A stretch of 64,000 nt of DNA, taken from Acinetobacter lwoffii. Its GTDB lineage: Bacteria > Pseudomonadota > Gammaproteobacteria > Pseudomonadales > Moraxellaceae. This document shows, piece after piece, positions 57,501 to 64,000 of the stretch; position 1 is the stretch's first letter; each line of letters opens with the position of its first letter. The position numbers were made by a program, and so were the translations under genes. The DNA is taken from assembly GCF_022967985.1 (NCBI RefSeq), contig NZ_JALJVC010000005.1:62001-126000 (forward strand). Reading direction: 5' to 3'. The notes below the pieces were generated by a model. It was not told where the DNA came from and searched no databases. It was given only the letters and a program-made list of their open reading frames with translations.

Positions 57501-57795
57501 AACTGAATCCTATACCGTTAAATCAGGCGAATCCCTGAATGCAATCGCCAGCCGTTTAGGCATAAGCGTGACCGACTTGGCTCAATTAAATAATCTAAGT
57601 CCACGCGCAGGATTAAGGGTCAGTCAAACCATTCAGATTCCAAAACTGGTGACTGATTATAAAGTCAAACGCGGTGATACCTTAATCGGTCTGGCTTCAC
57701 GCTATGGTATGAACAGCAATGAACTGGCGGAAATGAATGATCTCAAACCGAATACGCAATTGCGTATTGGCGATGTGATTAAAGTACCGAATTAA
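54502..57795 (+). CDS. mltD: Membrane-bound lytic murein transglycosylase D-like protein with eight LysM domains
   Basis: A 1097-residue lipoprotein (lipobox L-T-G-C, Cys34) that cleaves peptidoglycan glycan strands. The SLT domain (about 130-260) has catalytic Glu154 (P-I-I-E-S-S-Y) and A-A-G-L-W-Q-F-I-P-S-T-G. A Thr/Pro/Ala-rich region (about 350-600) follows, then eight LysM repeats starting near residue 611 and ending near 1097, each beginning Y/H-x-V-x-x-G-(D/E). E. coli MltD has fewer. ATG 54502 is preferred to TTG 54490. The LysM array binds glycan and probably controls localisation. The next gene starts 10 nt later. Confidence 0.93.
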   Translation: MYKPTAILWQPTLPTFLKYSVLGTALASLGLTGCSSTQSATQTASSKQVGSQYLDASSLDGLEDLLSATDMRAVEGDRLQILKHGDVWKRMTVGFKMDLSVWNPRIDAQRGWFISRQPYLDRLSARASRYLYYTVKEAERRGMPTELALLPIIESSYDPAATSSAAAAGLWQFIPSTGRIYGLKQTSLYDGRRDVVESTRAAYEFLGSLYNQFGSWELALASYNAGPGRIQQAINRNKAAGLPTDYWSLKLPQETMSYVPRFLAVAQIIKNPGSYGVSLPPIANRPHFREVPVGVASLNEIAAITGLSRAELYQLNPGHRGDHIDPASPRRILIPADLSPSVDEKLKKLSGSGGLWASNTNSLPRNTTTVVPTRAAPPELNTKTITPSKQTPPAVVSNQPATTVAKTTTPAKAASTPPVVTAAVSTATTANTVTQTTKKISTPKGSSALASFAAQSDLPIPSAPRIPVAVTPAAPAKQIQVEPPISAAERQQVQQAVIAQDIQKTVDEILQPVATPAEQAQVVEELKALAPAGTEIVDPYDGKIKLTAIQTSLSVAEQQGKELTKGFSYPKEVADNTTANSVEAKLNQGKNYVKTDSEVVVVAPKGKRSTYKVLPGDNLAMIAAKNGVNWRDVAKWNQIDPNSPLYVGTTIYLYDAKPVQEASKAKEKPETYVVQANDSLTSVATQFGFSVKQLADFNGLNSNSGLFVGQKLSLKDTGQSKAKVEDTKKAETVKVQTKSYTVKRGEYLKLIADRYGLSNAELASLTSGLTAGSSLMVGQKINVPLQEVEGLTASSQKTEQKFENVKVDQTATENYQVKRGETLYSIASQSKLSVSELAALNGLSANSGLRIGQTIKIPAGSQIPETYTVQAGDTLTGIAAKYNLSMDQVASLNGMSRNAGLRVGQRLKLSGEVAEPVREVVAETATKNTKSDSHVVKSGETLSSIARQYHLQLKYLADLNGLNTNSTVRIGQRLKIEGDFPVDKKVEDVKVATKPVASKATESYTVKSGESLNAIASRLGISVTDLAQLNNLSPRAGLRVSQTIQIPKLVTDYKVKRGDTLIGLASRYGMNSNELAEMNDLKPNTQLRIGDVIKVPN

Positions 57796-57805
57796 TGAAT
57801 GGATC

Positions 57806-59647
57806 ATGAGATTCGCTCATTTATTTAAAACTTTCAGGTTTATCTGGCTAGCCCCGCTGCTCGTGAGTAGCAGTTGGGCAGCCCTGATCACCACCCCATA
57901 TATCGCGCTATATAACCAGCCGAAATATGCCCAGGCCAAATCCCTGCCTTATGCCAATCCGCAAGCAACGAAAGGCGGTACGCTGATTCTGGCAGCTGAT
58001 GGCAGTTTCGATAATTTAAACAGCATGAATGGCAAGGGCAATGTCACTGAAGGGGGCAACTATATTTTTGACAGTTTGCTGTCCAAGTCACTGGATGAGC
58101 CCGGTGTGTACTATCCCTTGCTGGCGGAAAAAGTCAGTTTTGACCCCAAGAAAACCGCCTTTATTATTTTTCATTTAAATCCGAAAGCACGGTTTAGTAA
58201 TGGCCAGCCGGTAACTGCACAAGATGTCAAATACAGTTTTGAACTGTTTCAGACCCAGTCCAATTTTGGCCTGCAGATGTATTTGGCTGATTTAAACCGG
58301 CTGGAAGTCCTGTCACCTTTACAGGTCAAAATGCATTTTAAATCCGGACATAATCCGGAAATGGCGATGATTGTCGCGCAGATGCCCATTTATTCTAAAC
58401 AGGAATGGCAAAAACGTAATTTTAAAGAATTGACGCTGAAACCGATGCTGGGTTCAGGGCCTTATGTCATTGAACACATAGATGCTGGACGTAGTATTAG
58501 CTACAAACGCAATCCCCGATACTGGGGCAAAGACTTGATGGTCAATCGCGGGCGTTATAATTTTGACCGGATCAAGTATCATTATTATCGTAGTCCTGAA
58601 ATCAAGTTTGAAGCTTTCAAGTCGGGCCAATTTACCTTGCATGAGGAAAAACAGGTCAACCGCTGGGTGAAAGACTACCAGTTTCCCGCCGTTCGGCAAG
58701 GACAGGTGCAGCGTTACCGCTTTCAGCATCACAACCCGATTCCGACCCAGAGTCTGATATTCAATACCCGCCGTCAGCCTTTTGCCGATATCCGTTTCCG
58801 CCAAGCCTTGAGTTTTGCCTATGACTTTGAATGGCTGAATAAAGCCATGTTCTATGGTGAATATCAGCGCCTGAACAGCTTTTTTTCCAATAGCGAGCTT
58901 GCATCTCATGGACGGCCAGGCATTCAAGAACTGCACATTTTAAAACCCCATTTAAAGCAGCTTGATCCGGTTCAACGTCAGGCTGTACTGCAGGACTGGA
59001 AATATCCTCAGTCAGATGCCTCCGGTTTTAACCGGAACAATCTGTTAAAAGCCCGTCAATTGCTATTAAAGGCAGGCTATCGTTATCAACAGGGGAAGTT
59101 GGTCAATGCTGCGGGCCAACCGGTACAGATTGAGTTCCTGTTGCATCAGGCGGAGCAACAGCGTGATCTGATGCCATATCTACGTCATTTAAAACGCTTG
59201 GGCATTCAGGCCAGCATTCGTATGGTAGAAACCGCGCAATATTATGAACGGCTGCGGAATTATCAGTTTGATATGATTGTTGATACCATGCCGCAATCCC
59301 TGACACCGGGGCAGGAGCAGAAACAGTTCTGGGGCAGTCAGGCCGCAGCGCAGTCAGGTAATTATAATTATGCCGGTATTCGAAATCCGGCCATTGATGG
59401 AGTCATTCAGCAGGTGACTCAAGCTCAAAACCGTGAACAGCTGGTGAATAGTACCCGAGCATTAGACCGTTTACTGCGAGCAGGCTATTATCATATTCTG
59501 ACTTATGGTACGGGCGAATACTGGTATGCTTACTGGAATATGTATCAGCAGCCGCAACGAAAACCTAAACTCTCCGCCGGGATTGATTACTGGTGGGTCG
59601 ATGCAGAAAAGGCCAGACATGTGGCTGATTATTTCAAACAGCATTAA
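57806..59647 (+). CDS. yejA: Microcin C/peptide ABC transporter substrate-binding protein YejA-like
   Basis: A 613-residue periplasmic binding protein with a signal peptide ending W-A-A. The SBP_bac_5 fold begins A-T-K-G-G-T-L-I-L-A-A-D-G-S-F-D-N-L-N and contains F-H-L-N-P-K-A-R-F-S-N-G-Q-P-V-T-A-Q-D-V-K-Y-S-F, typical of oligopeptide binders, and the YejA subgroup's N-M-Y-like C-terminal segment W-Y-A-Y-W-N-M-Y. In E. coli YejABEF imports microcin C and peptides. It lies 24 nt before yejB and 10 nt after mltD, so mltD-yejA-yejB-yejE may be one transcript. Confidence 0.9.
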   Translation: MRFAHLFKTFRFIWLAPLLVSSSWAALITTPYIALYNQPKYAQAKSLPYANPQATKGGTLILAADGSFDNLNSMNGKGNVTEGGNYIFDSLLSKSLDEPGVYYPLLAEKVSFDPKKTAFIIFHLNPKARFSNGQPVTAQDVKYSFELFQTQSNFGLQMYLADLNRLEVLSPLQVKMHFKSGHNPEMAMIVAQMPIYSKQEWQKRNFKELTLKPMLGSGPYVIEHIDAGRSISYKRNPRYWGKDLMVNRGRYNFDRIKYHYYRSPEIKFEAFKSGQFTLHEEKQVNRWVKDYQFPAVRQGQVQRYRFQHHNPIPTQSLIFNTRRQPFADIRFRQALSFAYDFEWLNKAMFYGEYQRLNSFFSNSELASHGRPGIQELHILKPHLKQLDPVQRQAVLQDWKYPQSDASGFNRNNLLKARQLLLKAGYRYQQGKLVNAAGQPVQIEFLLHQAEQQRDLMPYLRHLKRLGIQASIRMVETAQYYERLRNYQFDMIVDTMPQSLTPGQEQKQFWGSQAAAQSGNYNYAGIRNPAIDGVIQQVTQAQNREQLVNSTRALDRLLRAGYYHILTYGTGEYWYAYWNMYQQPQRKPKLSAGIDYWWVDAEKARHVADYFKQH

Positions 59648-59671
59648 GCTCCAAGCCTATCAGGGAGTGCC

Positions 59672-60718
59672 ATGAGCACTTATATTCTCAAACGTCTGTT
59701 GCTGATGATTCCAACCTTGCTGATCATTTTGCTGATCAATTTCATGGTGATCCAGCTGGCACCCGGTGGTCCGGTGGAGCAGGCGATTTATCAGGCGCAA
59801 CAGGTGAATGGTTTGGCGCATACCGGATTGCAGTATCAGGGAAAGCAAGGCCTCACACCGGAGATGCTTGAGCAGATCAATACCCAGTACGGCTTTGACC
59901 AGCCGCTGCATATCCGCTTTTGGGAAATGGTAACGCGTTATGCGCAGTTTGATCTGGGGCAGAGTTTTTTCAAAGACAAGCCTGTGACTGAACTCATCTG
60001 GGAAAAATTGCCAGTATCGCTTTCTTTAGGCTTGTGGAGTACCTTGTTGATTTATCTGGTCTCCATTCCTTTAGGGATCAGGAAAGCCCGCAAACATGGC
60101 AGTCTGTTTGATCAGACCACCTCTCTAATGTTGGCCGTGGGCTATGCCATTCCAGCCTTTATTTTTGCCATTTTACTTATCGTTTTTTTTGCTGGCGGGT
60201 CTTATCTGCACTGGTTTCCCTTGCAGGGCATTCGCTCTGAAAATTTTGCTGAACTCTCATTCTTTGCGAAAATTCATGATTATTTCTGGCATATGGCCTT
60301 GCCGCTGTTGGCCATGGTGCTTGGCGGATTTGCCAGTTTGACCTATCTGGTCAAATTTTCTTTTGTGGAAGAGCTGAGCAAACAATATGTCCTGGCTGCG
60401 CGGGCCAAAGGTTTAACTGAACATGCAGTGCTGTATCGGCATGTATTCCGGAATGCCATTTTAGTGCTTATCGCAGGTTTGCCCGAAGTTCTGATCGGGG
60501 TGTTTTTCGTGGGCAACCTGTTTATCGAGATTATTTTTAATCTGGATGGGTTAGGTGTTTTAGGTTTTGAGGCGATTATCCAGCGTGACTATCCGGTGAT
60601 TTTCGGTACTTTGTTTATCTTTACCTTGCTCGGTCTGATACTGCGTTTACTCAGCGATTTGCTCTATCAACTGATTGATCCAAGGATTCATTTCAGTTCA
60701 CGTCGAGGATCACAATAA
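59672..60718 (+). CDS. yejB: ABC transporter permease YejB-like
   Basis: A 348-residue inner-membrane permease of the binding-protein-dependent family with six predicted helices. The first helix is L-L-L-M-I-P-T-L-L-I-I-L-L-I-N-F-M-V, followed by Q-L-A-P-G-G-P-V-E, and the EAA loop lies near A-A-R-A-K-G-L-T-E-H-A-V-L-Y. An AGGGAG ribosome site precedes the ATG. The last base overlaps the start of yejE, so the pair is translationally coupled. Confidence 0.93.
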   Translation: MSTYILKRLLLMIPTLLIILLINFMVIQLAPGGPVEQAIYQAQQVNGLAHTGLQYQGKQGLTPEMLEQINTQYGFDQPLHIRFWEMVTRYAQFDLGQSFFKDKPVTELIWEKLPVSLSLGLWSTLLIYLVSIPLGIRKARKHGSLFDQTTSLMLAVGYAIPAFIFAILLIVFFAGGSYLHWFPLQGIRSENFAELSFFAKIHDYFWHMALPLLAMVLGGFASLTYLVKFSFVEELSKQYVLAARAKGLTEHAVLYRHVFRNAILVLIAGLPEVLIGVFFVGNLFIEIIFNLDGLGVLGFEAIIQRDYPVIFGTLFIFTLLGLILRLLSDLLYQLIDPRIHFSSRRGSQ

Positions 60719-61728
60719 TGTCTTCCTTGATGCAAGCACGCTGGCAACGTTTTAAGCAGCATAAGCTAGGCTTTAGCTGCTTCATTATTTTCAGTGCTAT
60801 TTTCATCATTTCCTTGGGTGCAGAACTAATTGCTAACGATAAGCCCTTGCTGGTGAAATATGATCATGCTTTTTATCTGCCCACCCTGAAATCCTATCCG
60901 GAAACCACGTTTGGTGGAGTATTTGAGACAGAAGCAGAATATAAAGATCCCGTTGTACAGCAACTGATTGCAGAAAAAGGCTGGGCGATCTGGCCCATCA
61001 TTCCATTTTCTTATCAAACGCCAAATTTTGAACTGGCTGAACCGGTGCCTTCGCCCCCGAGTGCGCAAAACTGGCTGGGAACAGATGATCAAGGCCGTGA
61101 CGTTCTGGCACGGATTCTATATGGCTTAAGGATTTCATTACTGTTTGGTTTTGCACTGACTTTATTGTCTGCGGCGCTGGGAATTTTAGCAGGGGCAATT
61201 CAGGGTTATTATGGTGGATGGATTGACCTGATCGGGCAACGCATACTCGAAGTCTGGAGTGGTTTGCCGATGCTGTTTATGGTGATGGTACTGGTCAGTC
61301 TGTTTACCCCGAGTATTTACTGGCTGTTTCTGATCATGCTGTTATTTGGCTGGACCACACTGGTGAGTATGGTGCGCGCTGAGTTTTTGCGCGCCAGAAA
61401 TCTGGAATATGTCTGGGCAGTAAAAAGTATCGGGGCGGGGGATGGACGGATCATGTTCAAACATATTCTCCCCAATGTGATAGGTTCTAGCCTGTCACAG
61501 TTACCTTTTATGCTAACCGCCAATATTACTGCACTGACAGCGCTGGATTTTTTAGGGTATGGTCTGCCACCCGATTCGGCATCCCTCGGGGAACTCTTGC
61601 TTCAGGCCAAAAACAACTTAAATGCGCCGTGGCTGGCATTGTCGGGATTCTTTAGTTTGGCGATTGTACTGAGTTTGCTGATCTATATGGGAGAAGCGGT
61701 ACGGGATGCTTTTGATCCAAGAAACTAA
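60718..61728 (+). CDS. yejE: ABC transporter permease YejE-like
   Basis: A 336-residue permease partner of YejB. A periplasmic loop follows the first helix (about 23-110, L-I-A-N-D-K-P-L-L-V-K-Y). Then W-L-G-T-D-D-Q-G-R-D-V-L-A-R-I-L-Y-G-L-R, typical of DppC/OppC-type permeases, leads into the transmembrane core with an EAA-like loop V-W-A-V-K-S-I-G-A-G. The ATPase gene (yejF) expected next is not present; an oxidoreductase gene follows instead. Confidence 0.93.
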   Translation: MSSLMQARWQRFKQHKLGFSCFIIFSAIFIISLGAELIANDKPLLVKYDHAFYLPTLKSYPETTFGGVFETEAEYKDPVVQQLIAEKGWAIWPIIPFSYQTPNFELAEPVPSPPSAQNWLGTDDQGRDVLARILYGLRISLLFGFALTLLSAALGILAGAIQGYYGGWIDLIGQRILEVWSGLPMLFMVMVLVSLFTPSIYWLFLIMLLFGWTTLVSMVRAEFLRARNLEYVWAVKSIGAGDGRIMFKHILPNVIGSSLSQLPFMLTANITALTALDFLGYGLPPDSASLGELLLQAKNNLNAPWLALSGFFSLAIVLSLLIYMGEAVRDAFDPRN

Positions 61729-61858
61729 ATCACAAAAATCTTTAACCATAAGAAAATAAGCAGATAAAAATTGTGTAAATTTGACAAGACTGATTGTCAA
61801 TTGTTCTGGCTTACGTTATAAACGAGTACAAAATAAAAGTAACGTATCAGGACAGATC

Positions 61859-63103
61859 ATGACTCAATTGGCCGATTCCATTCAAATTCGTAATACCACT
61901 TTTAAAAATCGCATCATTAAAGGTGCCATGAGTGAAGCACTGGCCAATGATGCCGGCCAGCCCAATCAGGCGCATTTCAAGTTGTATGAAGCATGGGCCG
62001 AAGGTGGCTTGGGTTGTGCTATTACGGGTAATGTCATGGTGGATTATCGTGCCAAGAATGAACCGGGCGTCGTAGTGGTAGAAACAGAACGCGATCTGGC
62101 GCAGCTCAAAGTCTGGGCCGACGTAGGCAAACAGCATGGCATGGTACAACTGGTCCAGTTATCACATCCGGGGCGTCAGTGTCCGAAAGGTTTGAATCGG
62201 GAAACTGTAGCACCATCGGCAGTGCCATTTAGTCCGGCACTGGCTGTTAGCTTTGGTACCCCACGGGAACTGCGTGAAGATGAAATCCTGGATATTATCC
62301 AGCGCTTTGCCACTTCGGCTGCCATTTGTGAAAAAGCAGGATTTGAGGGGGTGCAGTTGCATGGGGCACATGGTTATCTGATTAGCCAGTTTCTGTCACC
62401 GCTGACCAATAAGCGTCAGGATCAATGGGGTGGTAGTATTGAGAATCGTACCCGTTTCTTGCTGCAAACCTATCAGGCTGTTCGTGCTGCGACTTCGGAA
62501 AATTTTATTATTTCGGTCAAGCTGAATTCAGCTGATTTCCAGCGCGGTGGTATTAGCGAAGAAGATGTCATTTATGTCTTTAAGGCGATGGACGTTGCAG
62601 GCATCGATATCATTGAAGTGTCAGGTGGTAGCTATGAAGCACCTGCGATGGCCGGCGTGAAAGCAGACAAGCGCAAGGCCTCGACCATTGCCCGTGAAGC
62701 CTATTTCCTCGATTTTGCCGAAAAAATCCGCCAGGAAGTGAAGTGCCATATCATGGTCACTGGTGGATTCCGAACAGTTGAAGGCATGAATGCCGCGCTC
62801 GACAGTGGTGCTTGTGATTTTGTCGGGATTGCACGTCCCTTTGCGGTAGAACCTGACTTGGGTAATCGTCTGGTTGCGGGGCAGGATGTACGTTATGCGG
62901 TTGAGAAAATTAAAACCGGTATTCCAATGGTCGACAAAATGGCGATTATGGAAATCATCTGGTATGCCGCGCAGTTTAAGGAAATTGCCAAAGGCAAGCA
63001 GCCTAATCCGAAACTCTCACCACTAAAAGTCTTTTTGCAGTATCTGAAAGGCAATGTCAAAGCGGTGATCAAGGGACAATTAAACTCACGAAAATCGGCT
63101 TAA
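61859..63103 (+). CDS. NADH:flavin oxidoreductase (Old Yellow Enzyme family)
   Basis: A 414-residue FMN-dependent TIM-barrel reductase. It has F-K-N-R-I-I-K-G-A-M near residue 20, Q-L-S-H-P-G-R-Q near 100 with the family's catalytic His, H-G-A-H-G-Y-L-I-S-Q-F-L-S-P near 170-183 and the late V-G-I-A-R-P-F flavin-phosphate segment. The family reduces activated alkenes. ATG 61859 is chosen: AGGA lies about 8 nt upstream, and the 26 codons before it are not conserved. A separate transcript from the yej genes is likely (130 nt gap). Confidence 0.9.
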   Translation: MTQLADSIQIRNTTFKNRIIKGAMSEALANDAGQPNQAHFKLYEAWAEGGLGCAITGNVMVDYRAKNEPGVVVVETERDLAQLKVWADVGKQHGMVQLVQLSHPGRQCPKGLNRETVAPSAVPFSPALAVSFGTPRELREDEILDIIQRFATSAAICEKAGFEGVQLHGAHGYLISQFLSPLTNKRQDQWGGSIENRTRFLLQTYQAVRAATSENFIISVKLNSADFQRGGISEEDVIYVFKAMDVAGIDIIEVSGGSYEAPAMAGVKADKRKASTIAREAYFLDFAEKIRQEVKCHIMVTGGFRTVEGMNAALDSGACDFVGIARPFAVEPDLGNRLVAGQDVRYAVEKIKTGIPMVDKMAIMEIIWYAAQFKEIAKGKQPNPKLSPLKVFLQYLKGNVKAVIKGQLNSRKSA

Positions 63104-63110
63104 TTTATAT

Positions 63111-63146
63111 TAAAAAAACCGGACACTGCAAATGTCCGGTTTTTCT
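63111..63146. terminator. Rho-independent terminator, bidirectional
   Basis: AAAAACCGGACA pairs with TGTCCGGTTTTT around CTGCAAA. It lies between the oxidoreductase gene and the convergent partial gene. Confidence 0.93.
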
Positions 63147-63169
63147 AATTTCTGACGCTTAGGGGTGTT

Positions 63170-64000
63170 TTAGGAATAATGCATCGCCTGGGTCTGAAAA
63201 GGAAATAATAACTGGCTTAACTGACGAGTCGCCCATAAGCCTATTTCTGTGTGATGGATATGCGGCGCAGTATAAGGAATCAGTAAATCAATTTTCTGTT
63301 CCGCACCTTCACAGCGCATGAAGCGGCTTTTTAACTGATTTAAGCGCTGCTGGTCCATACGGCTCATTGCAGGTTCAATTTTTGCTTGTGATGGGGCTGC
63401 ACTACGTGAGGACAGGCGAGTTGCCAAGCCTGCACCCTGAATCCAGTCTTTAATAATCTGTTTTTCGGTCGCATTAAAGACCCCAAACATTTTACCTTCC
63501 GGATGATCGATCATTTTCCAGAAGCGACTTTGTTCTACTGGCGCATCTTTCACGATCCAGCCTTTTTCAATCATCACCTGCAAAAATTCGCTAATCTGGG
63601 CAGGATCGGATAACCAATCATTGATGGTCTTGCCACTAAACTGACATTTCTGATTATGAATATATTGACCAATCAGCGCTTTATTCTGGAAAACTTTTAA
63701 AGCCATCTGCCCAATATCCAGTTCCTTGATAATTTGGGAAGAACTTCTACCAAGGTCATTCAGGACATAGCCTTTTTTAATCAGTTCCAGATAAGTTTCT
63801 GGGTTTTCTGCATGATTAAAATGCTGGATAAATGCTTGCAGGGATTTCTGCGCATGACCATTGTGAGCATTATCAATAGTAATGTGCACATTAAAATAAT
63901 GCGGATCGATACCCAGTTCAGCCAGTTCATAATTGGTGATTAACAAATGCAGTGGTAACTGTTCATAACCGAGATTAAAGCCAATGACCAAAGGTAGATA
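63170..64000 (-). CDS. Iron-containing redox enzyme family (haem-oxygenase-like fold), 5' end outside the window
   Basis: About 276 residues are visible. The frame is open past 63991 (TTG) to the window edge, so that codon is not the true start and the gene continues to the right. The sequence P-L-V-I-G-F-N-L-G-Y-E and Y-F-N-V-H-I-T-I-D-N-A-H-N-G-H-A resembles the helical diiron/haem-oxygenase-like oxygenase family, where His and Glu residues ligate iron. Near the C-terminus come I-H-H-T-E-I-G-L-W-A-T-R-Q-L. The substrate is unknown; confidence in the fold is moderate. Confidence 0.65.
   Translation of the reverse strand, partial: YLPLVIGFNLGYEQLPLHLLITNYELAELGIDPHYFNVHITIDNAHNGHAQKSLQAFIQHFNHAENPETYLELIKKGYVLNDLGRSSSQIIKELDIGQMALKVFQNKALIGQYIHNQKCQFSGKTINDWLSDPAQISEFLQVMIEKGWIVKDAPVEQSRFWKMIDHPEGKMFGVFNATEKQIIKDWIQGAGLATRLSSRSAAPSQAKIEPAMSRMDQQRLNQLKSRFMRCEGAEQKIDLLIPYTAPHIHHTEIGLWATRQLSQLLFPFQTQAMHYS

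Overview
The window is an ordinary chromosomal segment of a gamma-proteobacterium, almost certainly an Acinetobacter or close Moraxellaceae relative. The evidence is a moderate-to-low GC content with AT-rich intergenic stretches, a ribonuclease HI-DNA polymerase III epsilon fusion, a FimL-like protein, a SutA-like RNA polymerase regulator, many small lipoproteins, and conserved gamma-proteobacterial neighbourhoods such as rsmI-lpoA-yraN-dolP and ubiI-ubiH-pepP-ygfB-zapA-6S RNA. I see no phage, transposon, CRISPR array, tRNA or rRNA.

Layout. 1-7.5 kb: the end of a methyltransferase gene, PEP carboxykinase (pckG), a lipid-kinase/phosphoesterase pair, groES-groEL behind a sigma-32-like promoter, and an NlpE-like lipoprotein. 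7.7-16.5 kb: a LuxR-type regulator, lipoproteins, an acyltransferase, an SDR reductase, a TauE-type permease, rsmD and mrdA (PBP2). 16.5-29.5 kb: an outer-membrane protein, a DUF445 protein, adk, rsxB-nth, gdhA, a META-domain lipoprotein, a DODA-type dioxygenase, rlmH, an M28 peptidase, lon and 5-formyltetrahydrofolate cyclo-ligase. 29.9-38.1 kb is the most accessory-like part: a VOC protein, an uncharacterised secreted protein, a 1199-residue urea-carboxylase-type enzyme with its GntR regulator, a sorbosone-dehydrogenase-type lipoprotein and a small YqaE-like membrane protein. 38.3-45.8 kb: 6S RNA, zapA, a coiled-coil gene, ygfB, pepP, a small insertion of accessory genes, and ubiH-ubiI. 46-64 kb: sutA-like, rsmI, lpoA, yraN, dolP, an alpha/beta hydrolase, nudC, fimL-like, rnhA-dnaQ, an eight-LysM lytic transglycosylase, yejA-yejB-yejE, an Old Yellow Enzyme-type reductase and a partial haem-oxygenase-like protein.

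Two observations are most informative. First, a complete 6S RNA gene with a near-consensus promoter lies on the minus strand downstream of zapA; a spurious plus-strand open frame covers it. Second, the urea-carboxylase-type operon has a candidate sigma-54 promoter, and three GntR-like half sites sit where transcription would start, followed by a leader of roughly 345 nt. No allophanate hydrolase is adjacent, so the enzyme's substrate (urea, guanidine or another) is open. I did not find a wholly new multi-gene system; the urea-carboxylase locus is the best candidate for new biology here.
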